Source of the DNA: Stenopsyche tienmushanensis
Lineage: Eukaryota > Arthropoda > Insecta > Trichoptera > Stenopsychidae
Assembly: GCA_008973525.1 (NCBI GenBank)
Contig: WACJ01000122.1
Coordinates: forward strand, 496,001 to 560,000
DNA length: 64,000 nt
Direction: 5' to 3'
Shown: positions 26,206 to 39,312 of the stretch, in pieces
How the letters are laid out: each line of letters opens with the position of its first letter
Position numbering within the stretch: the first letter of the stretch is position 1
The notes under the pieces: generated by a model
What the model was told of the DNA's origin: nothing
The model's database searches: none
Seen by the model: only the letters and a program-made list of their open reading frames with translations
Position numbers and translations under genes: made by a program

Positions 26206-28879
26206 AAGATATTGAAATGATTTGACGATAACATCGGTATTTTTTTAAATTTGATTTGCTTGGTGCAAAGATTCGATGAAATCACGCTTATAGCGAGCAA
26301 GTTGATAAGCTTGAATTTAAAAAATGTATATTAATGTAATTTGAAGATTTTTTTGGAATTGGATTTATGTTCAGCATTGTATATTTTCCTCATTGCTAAA
26401 TGTTCTGAATCACATGACCTGCAAAATTAAGTCTTGCGGATATCCCATTATTTAGCCATAGCAAACATTCGATAAGATTTCCTCAATAAAAATGTATCGC
26501 ACCAAATTGTTTAAGCGAAAAAAATTGGAACACAAGACTTAATTATAGCCCGGAGTCAAAATTATCATCTGCGATTTGTTTTTTGATAAGAATCACCTAA
26601 ATTTTTAGATGATACTGAAGATATTCAATCTCATCCTGAGAAATGTCTGACATTACATACAGCCTACGCCTTAGTTTTCTTCCGTATCTGGCGAAATGTA
26701 ATTATAACCCACCTTCAATCGCCTTTCATCATTTTCGCATCTAATTGCGTAATTGTTCCTATGCGAAATGATACACTGCCAATTTTCGATTTATAATTAC
26801 AATTTTGACATCGTAAAAGTGACCGACATATCGTCTTCCGACGTGTAGAACATCACACTACGGAGAGGTACGCAATAAATCATCGCTGTAATTTTTCAAT
26901 GTCGAGCGTTCCGGAGACGTTTTGTCTTCTTATGGAAAAATTATAAAGGCTACTTTAAATACTTGAAGTCTGCATTGTGGGCCTTTCAGAAGGTCATCAG
27001 CTTTGTAGCTTCTTTTTGAAATCGTCGCCAGTCGTCGTCGCTTGATGGATTGATAGCCTTTGTGTAAGATCTTTCTTAATGAAAGACATTGCACTTTTGA
27101 GATGAAACATAATAATTGTCGTTGTGCAAGCTGTAGCAAGAGATAATAAGCATCTTTCGTTTATTTCTTTGAGCTTAAGAAATCTGGATTTGGATGCAAC
27201 TGCATGGATCCAGCGTCATTTGTTTTCTAAGCGTATTAACGACGCGATACTTGGGCTTGGATGAGGCGAAGACACGGGAAATCTTCGAAAATTGCATAAC
27301 AACGATTTAAGCATGCACCTTCATCATGCTAAACTTATAATGATGGCTTCGGGGTTCAAATATGTACCACTTAAATTAGCTTTGTGTTGCCACAAATATA
27401 TCACATGCGAGGCTTTCGATGTCTCAATAATGGTACCCCAAAACCAAATTGTTGACGTAATGATAACAATTATCCATTCAATTCATATCTCAGGCTAAGA
27501 AGATATTATTGAATTTAATCTTAGTTGATAATTTTGAAATGGAAACATCAATCCATTCCACGCGTAAACGCTCTTATTTGCTCGAGGGCAGGGCTTCCAT
27601 TTATGCTCTGCGATCCACTTAGATAAGAAATAAATTCAATGCTGATTTAAAATCATTTTATGATGGGTTTGATTAGGTATTTAGGATATTATTTAAAGGA
27701 TTTGGTCGCACTGCGTTGTTTTTGATAACCATTATCTTTGGTAACATCAAATTCGTCCTCTTAAGTCTTAAGTATTGATCTATTATCAACTTTTAAAAGT
27801 ATCAGGGACTCCTATATGTCATAGACATCCTATAGACGTCTATAAAAAACAATATACAAATGCTTTCTTATCTTATAATTAATACTAAGATATATCACAG
27901 CTATGAACTACCTTATAGTATTAGGGGTGCGTAGTTGTAAATAAATTTATACAGGTCGTCTTTTCTTGATTATCACATATTAAATTAGATCAAAATTTAC
28001 TCCAAGAAGAGACTATCTATGATAAATTTATACACGATTCAAAAATGCAAGACCAGTTAAATAAAAAACAATGTTAAATGTTAACAAAATAATTACAGCA
28101 AAGAATAAAAAAATCATACGAGCAATTGGATGCTTTTTTTGAGCTCGTATTATCATCTGAGACATTCCAATGAAGCATTTCAGGTTTTAAATGAATATAA
28201 CCTTGCTCCTTAATAAAGTAAACCAATTATCGATTTATTGCACAGCATTTACTGCTTATAAGGGGGTCGAGAAACAACATCAGTAATACATCAAATCGAA
28301 TGTTCAGGCTTCGTTCCATTAAGTTCTCATTTGCATAAAATCGAAATGGCAAAGAAGATTTAATTTATTAAATCACTTATTAACACGAAATCACACTTGT
28401 CCTGTCCACGAAGAGCATCTGGAACGAGCACGTCGTGATCTTCCATATCCTCGGGTCGATCTGTGACCACTGGTACGGAAAGGTTAAGAACTGGGTCATG
28501 TTGCAACGTCATTTGTACGTGCATATCTTCACAAAAGGTGCTGTGCCAAGCTGAGCGTTACTTCTGGTATACCGAATATGAATTCGAATCATTTTTTATC
28601 ACAGAGCCATTATTTGTGACGAAATGTGAGAAAACTTCCTCTCGGAGGCGATTTCGGGATTAGTGCAATACCGTTATTTGCATGATATTGCTTGTGGGAT
28701 TAATCGATGTGGAAGTGACCCAATCTATAATTAGTATTCATTATTTGTAAACATTCAAAATGCTAACATATATTCACAGTCGATTTTGATTATTAAGCAC
28801 ACAATCATAGCAAAATCACGGTTATAGCGAGCAACACTTTGAATTTTTTTGTGATATTCATCTAGTTTATATTTGGTTT
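26206..28879. other. Intron 1, fifth part: no gene seen
   Basis: Contains several GC-balanced blocks (about 26640-26920, 26990-27300, 28390-28660) mixed with AT-rich stretches. No coding frame with recognisable content. They could be regulatory sequence of the surrounding gene or very old repeats. Confidence 0.45.
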
Positions 28880-29520
28880 TATTATTTTGAAAATATGCCC
28901 GAAGATGAAACATCGTGTGTTTCGTCATTTAGTCTGGATCTGAATTTGGAAGCCAGACAACCTGCTGCTGAAAATGCACGCTCAGCCTCCACACTCGTTG
29001 GAGGTATCGTCATCACATATTTAAATGCTAGTTCGAGTTGATGACTACATATACCCCCATTTTCGTATAACACCTTCAATGTAACTGATAAAATTCCTAT
29101 CTGCTGAGACACGGACTAAAACTCGCAAAATTCCCGATTTCCCGACAAATTATTTATTTCCGTCGCTGCATATGAATACTTATATACTAAAATACTTTGA
29201 TATGATTCGTAATTATATTACGGAGAATTACAAAAATTCTGAATCCCGTATCTATTATATTTCATATCGATATTCCCATTATTAGAGTCGAGGTGTAGTA
29301 AATACACCATCGGTGGGGAAAGGTTAATATAACAATTTGAAAGGCATGTATGTACTGTATATACATAGATTAGACAGTTACTGCCTCTAGGCGTCGTCTT
29401 ACCTCACCAATTAGTAGTTACACCGCTGTTTTTGTTAGATAAAAATTTCAATTCCGAATTTTTCGAGATTATGTTTACTAATCCCGGGATTCATGAGCAC
29501 CTAAAACTTTCCGGGATCCC
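28880..29520 (-). pseudogene. hAT transposon fragment with dimerisation domain, copy 2
   Basis: The same block as 25402-26115. The minus strand 28882-29112 reads FKYVMTIPPTSVEAERAFSA, then GCLASKFRSRLNDETHDV, closer to the usual hAT consensus than copy 1. The hAT-type terminus is present near 29398-29426 (TTAGTAGTTACACCGCTG on the plus strand). The GC-rich segment that follows (GGGATTCATGAGCACC to CCGGGATCCCGG) matches the end of copy 1. Single-base and small indel differences show the copies have diverged. Confidence 0.65.
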
Positions 29521-31012
29521 GGAATTGGATTCCCTAGTCCCAAGCATTTTTTTTTTGGGGATTAGATTAATATAATAATAATCACATATCAAGAGTGCTG
29601 GGAATTTCTCGACAAAGTGGTAAATCTTCGAAAATAAAATGGAAGATGATCACATTGATATTTCATCGGTGATATGGTTTGACCCCAAGTTCAAATTTGC
29701 AATATTATTCAGCACTATTATTATCATATTCATTAGTTTTGACATTTAATGACACCAAAAGATACTGCAAATTTGGAGTCGGATTTTGAATTGTTCTACA
29801 TTTTTCCTCCTTTGTTTAACCTATTCGAGGCAGATGTAATTTTTAATCGCGTCCTCTCGAATGCTAACAATTTTTACTGTTGCCGTAATGTAAACAATTT
29901 TCTTAAAATCATATGTTGCGACATGCTTTGGGAAACTGAATAATACCATACCTTTTTATGCTAACATCATTATTTTTTATGATTCCTTGCCAATAGATGA
30001 TGACATAGAGTCGAAACAATTGTACAAATATTATTACAAAGTCACATTATACAATTACCTGGATTTTCATCCTTTGTACTTAAGATTTTGAATTGAAAAA
30101 TAGGTTTTTATTTATATCTCAAGTAAATTTACTTTGATGAGATATTGATTGTTTTCTATTACAATCATTGATGAAAGATCTGCAAATGGATGTATAATTA
30201 AATAGTAAAGACCATTACTTAATTAAATTTGCATAGATTTTTTAATCATTGATAATTTCAACAATAATACATTCATATGAATTTCTATAGCGGCGAAACA
30301 AAATAAATTATGGTGTGTTTAAATGAATCAAGATTGTAAATCTTGTGCTGAAAGATAATGTAATTTGTTTTAGGAATTTTCTCACAATTAAAACTAATTT
30401 TCTCATCGTATTCAGTGAAATTTTAAGACCTCTGTTAGATGATTTTGAAGGCTTTACAGCGGATACGATGTATTAAATATTTTTAAAAAAAACTCTTACC
30501 ATCAATTGGGCACTGGTTACATCACGAACGAAATAAATTGATGTTCAGCATCTGACATAACTGTATCGGAGGAAAAATACAATAATGCTAATCCAATCAC
30601 GATCTATTTCAATCTTAAATAGTCGTATAAATGAAGATATTGTTGGAAGACTTTCTTGGATTTAACACGGAAATCATCCATGCAATTGGGCACATTGGAC
30701 ACACGATCATATTATTAAATCTTAAAACATATTGCATTAATGTCAAATAAATTATACATATTTTAGCATTAAATTTTGGCGAATCAATCGATGATGAAAA
30801 TATGGCACCCATAACTATTGAATGGGTTAATAGTTATATAAGCAATTAAATAAACTAGTCATCTTCCATTTAATCTATATTTTGACACATATAAGATTTG
30901 ATCGTTTGTGAAGGATACGATATAATAGATATAATAGATTAAAACTTATAGTGTAGGGATTGTAATAATTGATATAAACACAGCTAAACGGTATATCAGT
31001 AAAAAAGCAAAT
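29521..31012. other. Intron 1, sixth part: no gene seen
   Basis: AT-rich sequence between the hAT fragment and the first short palindromic MITE. Nothing identified. Confidence 0.55.
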
Positions 31013-31120
31013 ATCACTCAATAAGTTTGTAGGATTTTGTACGAAATTGCGATAAATCGATCCCAAATGAGGAAGAAAAGTGTTGAAATTGAAAAAAATC
31101 CTACAAACTTATTGAGTGAT
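31013..31120. mobile_element. Short palindromic MITE, family C copy 1
   Basis: 108 bp bounded by perfect 26-bp inverted repeats, beginning ATCACTCAATAAGTTTGTAG. The centre (ACGAAATTGCGATAAATCG..GAAGAAAAGTGTTGAAA) is shared with 31727-31825. The size and TIRs suggest a mariner-type MITE. It is inside intron 1, so its transcript would fold into a long hairpin. Confidence 0.8.
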
Positions 31121-31726
31121 GTGTAATGACATCAAAAAGGTTTTGCCATTTAAAAACTCTAATAAGATTTAATCTTTGCTGAATCCATAGTCATCATTAT
31201 ACTACACTTCGTGATCTTTTTTATTTTCTATTAGGCCCCATTATTAAAGCATTTAGCTCTTAAATAGTTATTCAGAGATATAAAACGAGACTAATATATT
31301 GGACTAATATTTATATAAATTAAGAAAGAATTTCATTATTTAATTCCTGTGTATTTCACAGGTAATTTTGGTTATAGAGGGACATAAATGCATCCTATTG
31401 ATTTTAGTTTTGTGCCTTTAATTGCATAATATATTTATAATAAACATCCTTTTAAATTGTTCAGTTATGAGGTTTAAGTATTCCAAAATGAATAATTTGT
31501 CAATCAATGTTTTCAATTGGTTATTATCGAATCATAAGGGATGTTCTGACGAAAAATAATCCCTTAATGTTGTATAACTCGATTGAAATTTGTTGACTCC
31601 TAGGATTATCTTTAAAATGTCTCTACATTGTTATGTTGCAATTTAATCTTATTATAAAAGGTCTGGTTTACAGATTGTAGAAATTTTTTTATCATCTCAA
31701 AAAAATGTGCTAGATCGAAAGTATTA

Positions 31727-31825
31727 CATCACTCAATAAGTTCGTAGGATCTTACGAAATTGCGAAAAACAACCCCAAACGAAGAAGAAAAGTGTTGAAA
31801 AATTCTACCAACTTATTGAGTGATG
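31727..31825. mobile_element. Short palindromic MITE, family C copy 2
   Basis: 99 bp starting CATCACTCAATAAGTTCGTAG and ending in the inverted form CAACTTATTGAGTGATG. It is flanked on both sides by TA (31725-31726 and 31826-31827), as expected of a Tc1/mariner-mobilised MITE. Same orientation as copy 1, about 600 bp away. Confidence 0.82.
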
Positions 31826-34800
31826 TATTATTTTTCGAATGATTATCTTAAATTATTGTCAATTGCAAAAACTACATACATAAAATCTTATACTAATTTA
31901 GCCACAGGTGGAAGATAATGGTAACACTTTATCCCTTAAAAAGAATCTTATGGAGATCGCTTAACTTCAATCATACCCTAATATTTTATACCAATTTGTT
32001 CATGTAAATTGAATTTATATGAACATTTGAGGGATTTTATATAATTGAATAATTGTCTGAGATGATCCCACGACCATCATCCCCCGATGGTTTTAATAAT
32101 TTGCAGTACAGCCTTTATAATCTGGCATTCTTGCATTATTTATGGTATTATAACCTGACATATTGAAAGAATTAATGTATGTAATACGGAAACATTTGGG
32201 TCTTGTAAAAGACAAAACAGATATATGTGGAGTTCATTTTTAATTGGTCTTGTTCGTAATAAATCAGATACTTTGCTTATGTAAGCGTAATTAGACAAAG
32301 AATTCTGGCTGAAATCGTAGGAGAGAGAAGCCAAATTTGTACAAAAATAAATCAACATATGACATGAAGAACGACAGACACCATATTTGGACGTCTCAAA
32401 TTATGTATTAATGAAATTGGTCATATGTCTGACATTACTTTTCTTATACGGTGAGAGTTGCAATGTCTTTCTATTGGAGTTATCCATTTTAATAAGAAAT
32501 TTCGCGTGGGTGGATGTCATGATGACTATAAAGAATATTTTCGAAATAATGAAACAACAGGAAACTGTCAACTTATTTCATTTTTATAAATAAAGGTGCA
32601 TTCGATTATGTTGTCGCGATTGAAATATATGTATTTCAGTTTTAGCATAGAGAGTTCATGAAGCCATGGGGTCAAGGAAAGTGAACGTTCGATCCGTTTT
32701 ATACCGGTATCATCGTCGTCATCATCATCATCATCAACGGTAGGATCTACACATTCACCGTCATTCTATTACGTGTCGCACGTTTAATTAAGATTCGTAA
32801 AACAACGTAGAAAGACCATCAATCACCGCGCTTTTAAATAAACATTGGCGATAAATTTCTTCGCACGGCGTTTTTTTTTAGCAACAACAATTATTTTATG
32901 AGCGATTGATGAAATTTCTCATATTTAAGCTCATTTGTAAGAGCTTAAATTTAAAGTGCTATATGAAGGCCCTTTAATTGATATTTGAATTGACCTCGCC
33001 CTTTAAAATCTAATGTTTGGACGCGTGAAGAGAAAGTTGATTAGTAAATCGCAATGGTATTACACTAACATATTGTTGTTCTTCAAAAGAAATTGTCTTT
33101 GATTAAAATCCTCAATTGAGATTCAAAAACAAATTTAAAAAAATCAATGGAAAGTTGCAAACTTTTAAAAATAAAATTGATTTCATGATTGCTAAATTAT
33201 CAATTTGATTGCTAGAAAGCTTTCAAATTCAAGATTTACATAGATATAACCAATTGCATTCCAATCTTCATACAAGGAGTACTTTCATTTTGGATAAAAC
33301 TATATCAATATAATTCATGATTAACCCTCTTAGTGCCGAATAGCGATGTGTCATTATGGTCAATACTTGCGAAAAGTGCCAACAAAATATGTATCATACA
33401 CTCGCCTTCTGATTTGCTCGATATCGAAGGAAGCACGAATGCTTTCGCGACCGTCTCAATAGGGAGTGTGGGAGATTTGTAAAGATTGATCAGTTTTCTT
33501 AGGGAGACTTTCTGGAGTGTAAAGAGTCCAGTCCCTCCTTTCATCGCTAGGGTGTTACTGGGCTGGGGTGAAGGCATACGTGATGCCTAAGTGCTGAAGC
33601 CATATAAGACTTAAAAACCATTTGACATTTGAATGCAAGAATTGAATATTTTATTTTAGTGTGATATGATGTTGACAGTCCAGAAGTTTGTCCAAAAATC
33701 ATTTTGATTTATTGAAATACAACAAAATATACTTATGCCATATTTTTGGATAAGGAGACGTAAAAAATATGGTAAAAATATATGAAAATACTATAAAAAT
33801 GCATGAAAGATAAATTCATGCTGATCTTATTTATCTTGGATATATCAACAAAAATCAATTACAAGAATTATGCAAAATATCGATATTAAATTTATTAAAA
33901 AAATAATTTAATTTAAAATCATCAAAATCTTAGATGCAACTTATCGTCATACAAATCCACTTATCTATCAGGACAGTCGCAGCGTGTATGAAGCTTGTAT
34001 TTAAATAAATAAATACTGTCGATAGCACACAATACTCAGTCATTTCTTCAAGTAAGCATAAACAATACACTTGAAATCGATTAATTATATAATTCACACA
34101 TCATTATTAGTCGATAAATTTGGGTTAACGATCTATACTATCGAACGATGTACGCAACATACTCTCTTCGTCTCTGTTTCTCTCCAAACTCAACGTGCAA
34201 GACACTTTCCGTCTGTCTATCTCCGAGCTCAACGTATAAGAATGCTCTTTATGAGTCATTAGAATTCGGACACAACTTGGTGTTTTACCTCTTTAAGGGG
34301 TTAAAAGTGTTGTTTTGTAGCTTCATTCTTCTTACTTGGAAATTATTTTAACTTTTTTAAATTTGAATTCGTCTCTTAAACATAGTTATTTTGGTTGGCA
34401 CTAAAATGTTAAAGAGCAGGTTTCTGATTATGGACGTTTAATGATCCAATTTGTGGGTCAATCAATTTATTCGTTGCTTAATATTATATCACTTATGTCC
34501 TGAAATGCTTATATTGAAAAGTTGTTCCATTTTATTTTTCATAAATTAACAACAACATCGAGTGCAATATTTTTTAACAAATTCATTACGTTTATTCAAG
34601 CTATCGTGCTTGTATAATAGAGCGATAATGGATGTATTAAGAATTGGATCTTAATAAAAGCAAATTTTGCAAAATCGCCTATTTAACGCCGTTAAGCTGT
34701 ACCCAATTGATTTGGTTTGTTTCTGCATGCGTTAAATTAATGAATGTACAAATTCACCACAAAACAATTGTTTTGACGTCGTTCCATAAATTTTCCTAAT

Positions 34801-36427
34801 CCGAAAGTCCATAAAATAGATCGTTAAGAGTCCATAAGAATGGATTAGGCAATTTGGAGGCGTTACACTTTACCCAGCAATGGACCGACTTTCATTGTTT
34901 TCCGTTTCGTTTTCTTGGTGTTTAACGTCTAATTAACTAATAACTACAGCCGCAGAGTACATATCTAATTATGGACTGCATCCAGCTGCACCGGGGAACA
35001 AAAGAAATGTGGACAACTAGCTGCTGTATAATTACTTCGAATGTTTACTCTTGCACTTTTTTTGCTTAACAGTAGCAAGGCTAATTTGACGTCGATGTTT
35101 TTTTTCCCTTGTATTGCTATCGATTTTCATGGTGAAAAATGAAAGTGCTTCCGAAGAGGCATTATCTGCAGGCAGTGCTCGATAATTGGTAAAACGATTA
35201 TTAACAAGTGTCTTAAGCGTTTTCGACACGGATTTTGAATACGTGAAATCAGCGATTCAAAATCATGATCGCGATCATTCTTCACTTAGAATTCAATTGG
35301 AATTTAAATCGAATCATGATCGAGGAATGATTGCGAGAATGAAAGATGCTATCGATGTTGCGTTATGGTGGCTGATGCTTTCCTTCCCGCTCGATCGATT
35401 CCAAACAACTTGGACCTTGAGAAAGACTATGTATTTTTTAAAATGTCGTCCTATGCTATCAAATTATTGACAACCAATTAATTAAAAAAATATTGAAGAA
35501 GCGCTGAATGCAACTTTCTTTTTAAGAACATCTTCACATTTTAGTTCTTCATACCATTGAAAACAACTTTCCATAACTGGTAACCATCCTTTCCATTGCA
35601 ATCATCTGCATCTGTCCTCATATAACCTTCTATTAATATTGTTTATCCTGATCGCCAATATAGTATCGATTTTCTGTGTATCGATACAAAATACATAATT
35701 ACCAATGGGAGCGATTATATAACATACACATTTTCATTCAATTTTCAACTAGAATGTATTATACAAAGTGTTTTGCGCAAGGATCGACACATTTTTTTTG
35801 GGCGTTAGAGGGGTCTTTTGCTACGTTTCACACATAGGTCCTATATCCTAACTGTCGGGGTTGTCTACAAGGATGTGCCACACAGATATCCACTGGTGTC
35901 AGATCTGAATACCGTGAGAATCACGGACCAAGGCTGCCAAAATAATTAATTTACACGACAAAGATGCCCAAAAAAGCAATCCTATTTGAAGGAATAAGCA
36001 TCGCATTTCCAAAAATTGAAAAGGAAATGCTACTTTAAACAACTACAGATTAAAAACATCATAAGCATAAAAAGTATTTTCTAACCCCGACCGTGGCAAA
36101 CTGGTACTTCTTCAAGTTTAACGACTTATTGAATGATTTGTATGACATGTGGCATATTTTTGGAAAGGGAATCTATAAAACATTTTAAAACTAAACTAAG
36201 TTTGAAATAGTTGTTGGTTTTATGTTTAAATAATTTACAAATTTTAGATCAAAAAACAGTTATTTCCGGCTATTACAAATTAAAAAGTTATGACGATTTA
36301 TAGGTGAAATTTTGGGTATTTTTTCAAAATGTTGAAAAAAAATTATTATTTCAACAGCCCTGATACTTAAGACATAGGAATCCAGAAATACATTAGTCAT
36401 AATGTCCTAGGATACGCATGCCATGTG
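31826..36427. other. Intron 1, seventh part: microsatellite and unassigned repeats
   Basis: Contains a CAT/CGT microsatellite near 32707-32735 and a TTAACCCTCTTAGTGCCG motif near 33322 that resembles a piggyBac end without a convincing mate. A pyrimidine-rich block at about 34150-34280 (TCTCTTCGTCTCTG.. with AATAAATAAATA upstream near 34005) looks somewhat like a retroviral-type LTR but has no TG..CA ends that I can define. The 90-codon minus-strand frame 33305-33577 has no recognisable domain. Confidence 0.4.
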
Positions 36428-36707
36428 TCGCATAATAAACTGCGCACACAAATAATATTTTTACTACGCTTATGTTATTTCCGCAAGTGTAAACAATAAG
36501 TTAACAAAGTTTTATCGCAATCGGACGAACGATACGGCAGCGCATTAAATACGGACAAACAAACATTTTATATATTAGACTTTTTTTGTATATTAGACTA
36601 TACCTATGTTACTCACGCAATCCTTAGCAATAAGTGAACGAAATTTTATCGCAATCTGATGAGCGGTATGGCAGCCCATTACATACGAACAAACAATTTA
36701 TATATTA
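36428..36707 (+). repeat. Repeat family A, dimeric tail
   Basis: Two successive related units. The first ends TCGGACGAACGATACGGCAG..ATACGGACAAACAAACATT. The second ends TCTGATGAGCGGTATGGCAG..CATACGAACAAACAA. The same dimer with the same upstream sequence (TAATAAACTGCG, then a TTATGTTATTTCCGCAAG block) occurs at 58801-59077. This copy has no tRNA-like head. Confidence 0.7.
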
Positions 36708-38565
36708 CAAATTTTTAATCAGAAAAATATAAAATTTACAAGGTAAAATGGTATTAATACGTTGGATTAATACGTTTTGAATACTATTTTTTTTTACGAA
36801 AATACATAGCGACTCACCGGTAAGTCCTTGCCGTTTAAGTGATTAAGGGATTAACCATGACTACAACTCCTGAGTTATAATATATTTACATATAATATAT
36901 TGATTTATCCAATTATTATCCGATTAAGTATAAACTTGATATATCACATATATATATTTAAATTTATAGGCTTGGCTTATATTTAAATAATATTTTAGTT
37001 ATTATTGCAAATCAGTTACTCATATATAATCTGCCCAAATTTATGAATTGTTTCAGTATATACTTTTTCAGATATAGGAAATTAGGATGAATCGAGACGA
37101 AATTATTATTTTTTCCAAAACCAGGATTTGGGTCTCAAATCTTTATTTTGTAGCCATAAATTTAATTTTCATATCAAAATTTTCTAAAATAAGACGCGAA
37201 GATCAGAAAAAGCTGGTTTATAATGATAGTATAAAAAGGATGTTTTCGGCAACTCATTATTGTATTTGGATATTAAATATGATTGCTCATTTATGAATGG
37301 TAATGAGATGGTAGAAAGAGATGCTGTCATTGAAAATGATATATTAATTTGTGGTATATGGACAGATGCTAGGAGCCATTGTTTATATCATTCAATAATA
37401 AATATTGGACTGATGATAATTACACTGTACGAACCGATCATTGCAGACTCAATTAATTTGATTTATGGACGCAGTATTTAAAATTTGACTGCACAATGTG
37501 TGCTCGGATGAAATGATTAAGAATTAACATTCTTCTTGACGATAACACAATAAATCACATGCCATTTTATTTGCTCGGACCGCTCGGAGGCTGTTATTTA
37601 AAGCGCATCGATAATGTGCGCGCTTCCCATAAAATTTCGATGTAGCCTAAACTTTCACCTTTCCCTTTCGAAAATGTTATCTCTCAAAATCACGAGATGA
37701 TGCAAAATTTTACGAGCATCAATAGTATGGCACACCGTATCAAAAAGTGCATTGAAAATAAAAATTCGTCCGCAATCTCGGATCGTGCCATTGTATAAAT
37801 TTACTCGGGGAATACCGCGTGGGCGTTCGCCGTGTAATTGGACGATAGACGATGGAATCAAGTAGTGTTTACCTGCTGAGAATGAGCAGCTTCCTCGAAA
37901 GTGCGGGTCAATAGGTTGGAAAACGAGGAGATAGAAGATCGCCAACCTTTGGTACGGTTAATGAAGATGTAACCGACTGCTTGGTTCTGCTCATAATCGA
38001 CGATCGTTTTCCGCTTCGGCTGCCATTAAGGCTCGTACACCACATCTGATTTGATGCAAGTCCATCTGCACCACTCAATTAGGCTATAAATGGTCTCTTC
38101 GTCAAGCCCACTCATGATAGCTGATGGACGGATAGAAAGTCATGGAAGACCCGCTGTGCATATTAATTATTTTTTCCCCATCAGATTTGAACCCTTTCGT
38201 GCCATCGATAGCATAATCGTCCATGGATCAGCATGGTAAACTTTCATCTTTTTAAAAATTCAAATATGGCATAAATGCCACTTGAATATTAATTTTTTTG
38301 GGGTTGAACAAACATTGACTATATGACGTATTTTTTAATAAGATTTCGTATATCAGGGGGTCAAACAGCAGTCAATAATTATGCAAGACCACAACATTTG
38401 ATCTAAATTTCGGCTTCATTTCTTTAGTGAACCTCTCTTCATAATGAGCTTTGTTATATAATTTTTTAACCCAAAGTATTAAAAAAAACTGCAACTGAAA
38501 GCATCGATTTTCTAGCTGATTGTTGGATTTTGAGCTTTTCTTAATCAGCGATTGAGAATATTTTA
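36708..38565. other. Intron 1, eighth part: no gene seen
   Basis: AT-rich at first, then a GC-balanced block at about 37560-38240. The minus strand there is open for 96 codons (37655-37945) with no recognisable domain. The block could be conserved regulatory DNA or an old repeat. Confidence 0.4.
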
Positions 38566-38832
38566 CAGGATGCGTTCAAAAATTAATGCGCCCAATTTTC
38601 TCCAAACGCGGTCATATATCGCAGAGCGTAGATTGAGGGGAGTGTTAGCTCTAAAACATCTTTTTGAGGTATTGTAACACGATGCAATGGATCTTTCTAT
38701 TTATGGCATTTCTATTAATTCAGCAGGTCTTTAGGAGTGATTGCTTGTCCATATCACAAGTTCTTCGATGGCACAAGTCGTTAAAAAACATTCGCGCGCT
38801 ACCATGATATGTATTTGGTACACCATGTGAAA

Positions 38833-38931
38833 TTCTGAACTCCGTATCTATTATATGTTATATCGATATTGTCGTTAATAGAGTCAAGTTGTAGTAAATA
38901 CATCATGGTTAAGGAAAGGTTAAGGAGGGCC
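38833..38931 (-). repeat. Third copy of hAT-fragment segment
   Basis: Matches 25756-25850 and the equivalent part of copy 2: CCGTATCTATTATATGTTAT, then CGATATTG.., then AGTTGTAGTAAATACATCAT and GGAAAGGTTAA. Only this non-coding portion is present. The following GGCCTAGAGGAGATCGCC..CTGCAGTGGACATCC (38935-38975) resembles the 3' end of an RTE-type LINE, which is a weaker call. Confidence 0.55.
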
Positions 38932-39075
38932 TAGAGGAGATCGCCGATGAATCCTGCAGTGGACATCCATCAACCTCCTGAATAGATAAAAATTGACGTG
39001 TGTGGATGATTATTTGAACCCTAACCAACGGTTGAGCCTTTAATGGATAACAGAAACTCTAAACATAGTAAAAAC

Positions 39076-39150
39076 CAGAGCCGTAACAAGGGCGTGGCAA
39101 AGCAGGCGCCCGCCATGGGCGCAACTGAGCTTGGGGCGCAAAACGCAGAA
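39076..39150 (+). repeat. Probable hAT terminus fragment
   Basis: Starts CAGAGCCGTAACAAGGGCGT and continues with a G/C-rich stretch (GGCGCCCGCCATGGGCGC..GGGGCGC). A CAG-G-CGTAAC start followed by GGGCGC-rich sequence is typical of one hAT group. No partner end is visible. Confidence 0.4.
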
Positions 39151-39202
39151 TACCGACTCGATGAAGAGTTGCACTTGGTTTTTATTTTACTCGATCAACA
39201 CT

Positions 39203-39312
39203 GATTGATCGGGAGGGGCTCATTCATCATATCAGCGGTCCGAAAAGCGGACCGATTGAACATACAAGCCACTCCGTCTTCTTTTAGGGCTTTTTGCGGC
39301 ATTTTATATGAT
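39203..39312 (+). repeat. Repeat family B, copy 2
   Basis: Shares GGGCTCATTCATCATATCAG, the self-complementary GGTCCGAAAAGCGGACC and CTTTTAGGGCTTTTTGCGGC with the copies at 21049 and 41134. Nested inside the mariner-ended element. Confidence 0.6.

Noticed and set aside
33305..33577. 90-codon minus-strand frame
   Set aside because: No recognisable motif. It begins and ends within possible repeat debris, so I kept it only as part of the regional description.
34150..34290. Pyrimidine-rich block as a solo LTR
   Set aside because: AATAAA upstream and the CTCT-rich stretch are suggestive, but I could not define TG..CA ends, a target duplication or a primer-binding site.
37655..37945. 96-codon minus-strand frame
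   Set aside because: No recognisable domain, no splice context, and surrounding frames are similarly open because the block is less AT-rich.
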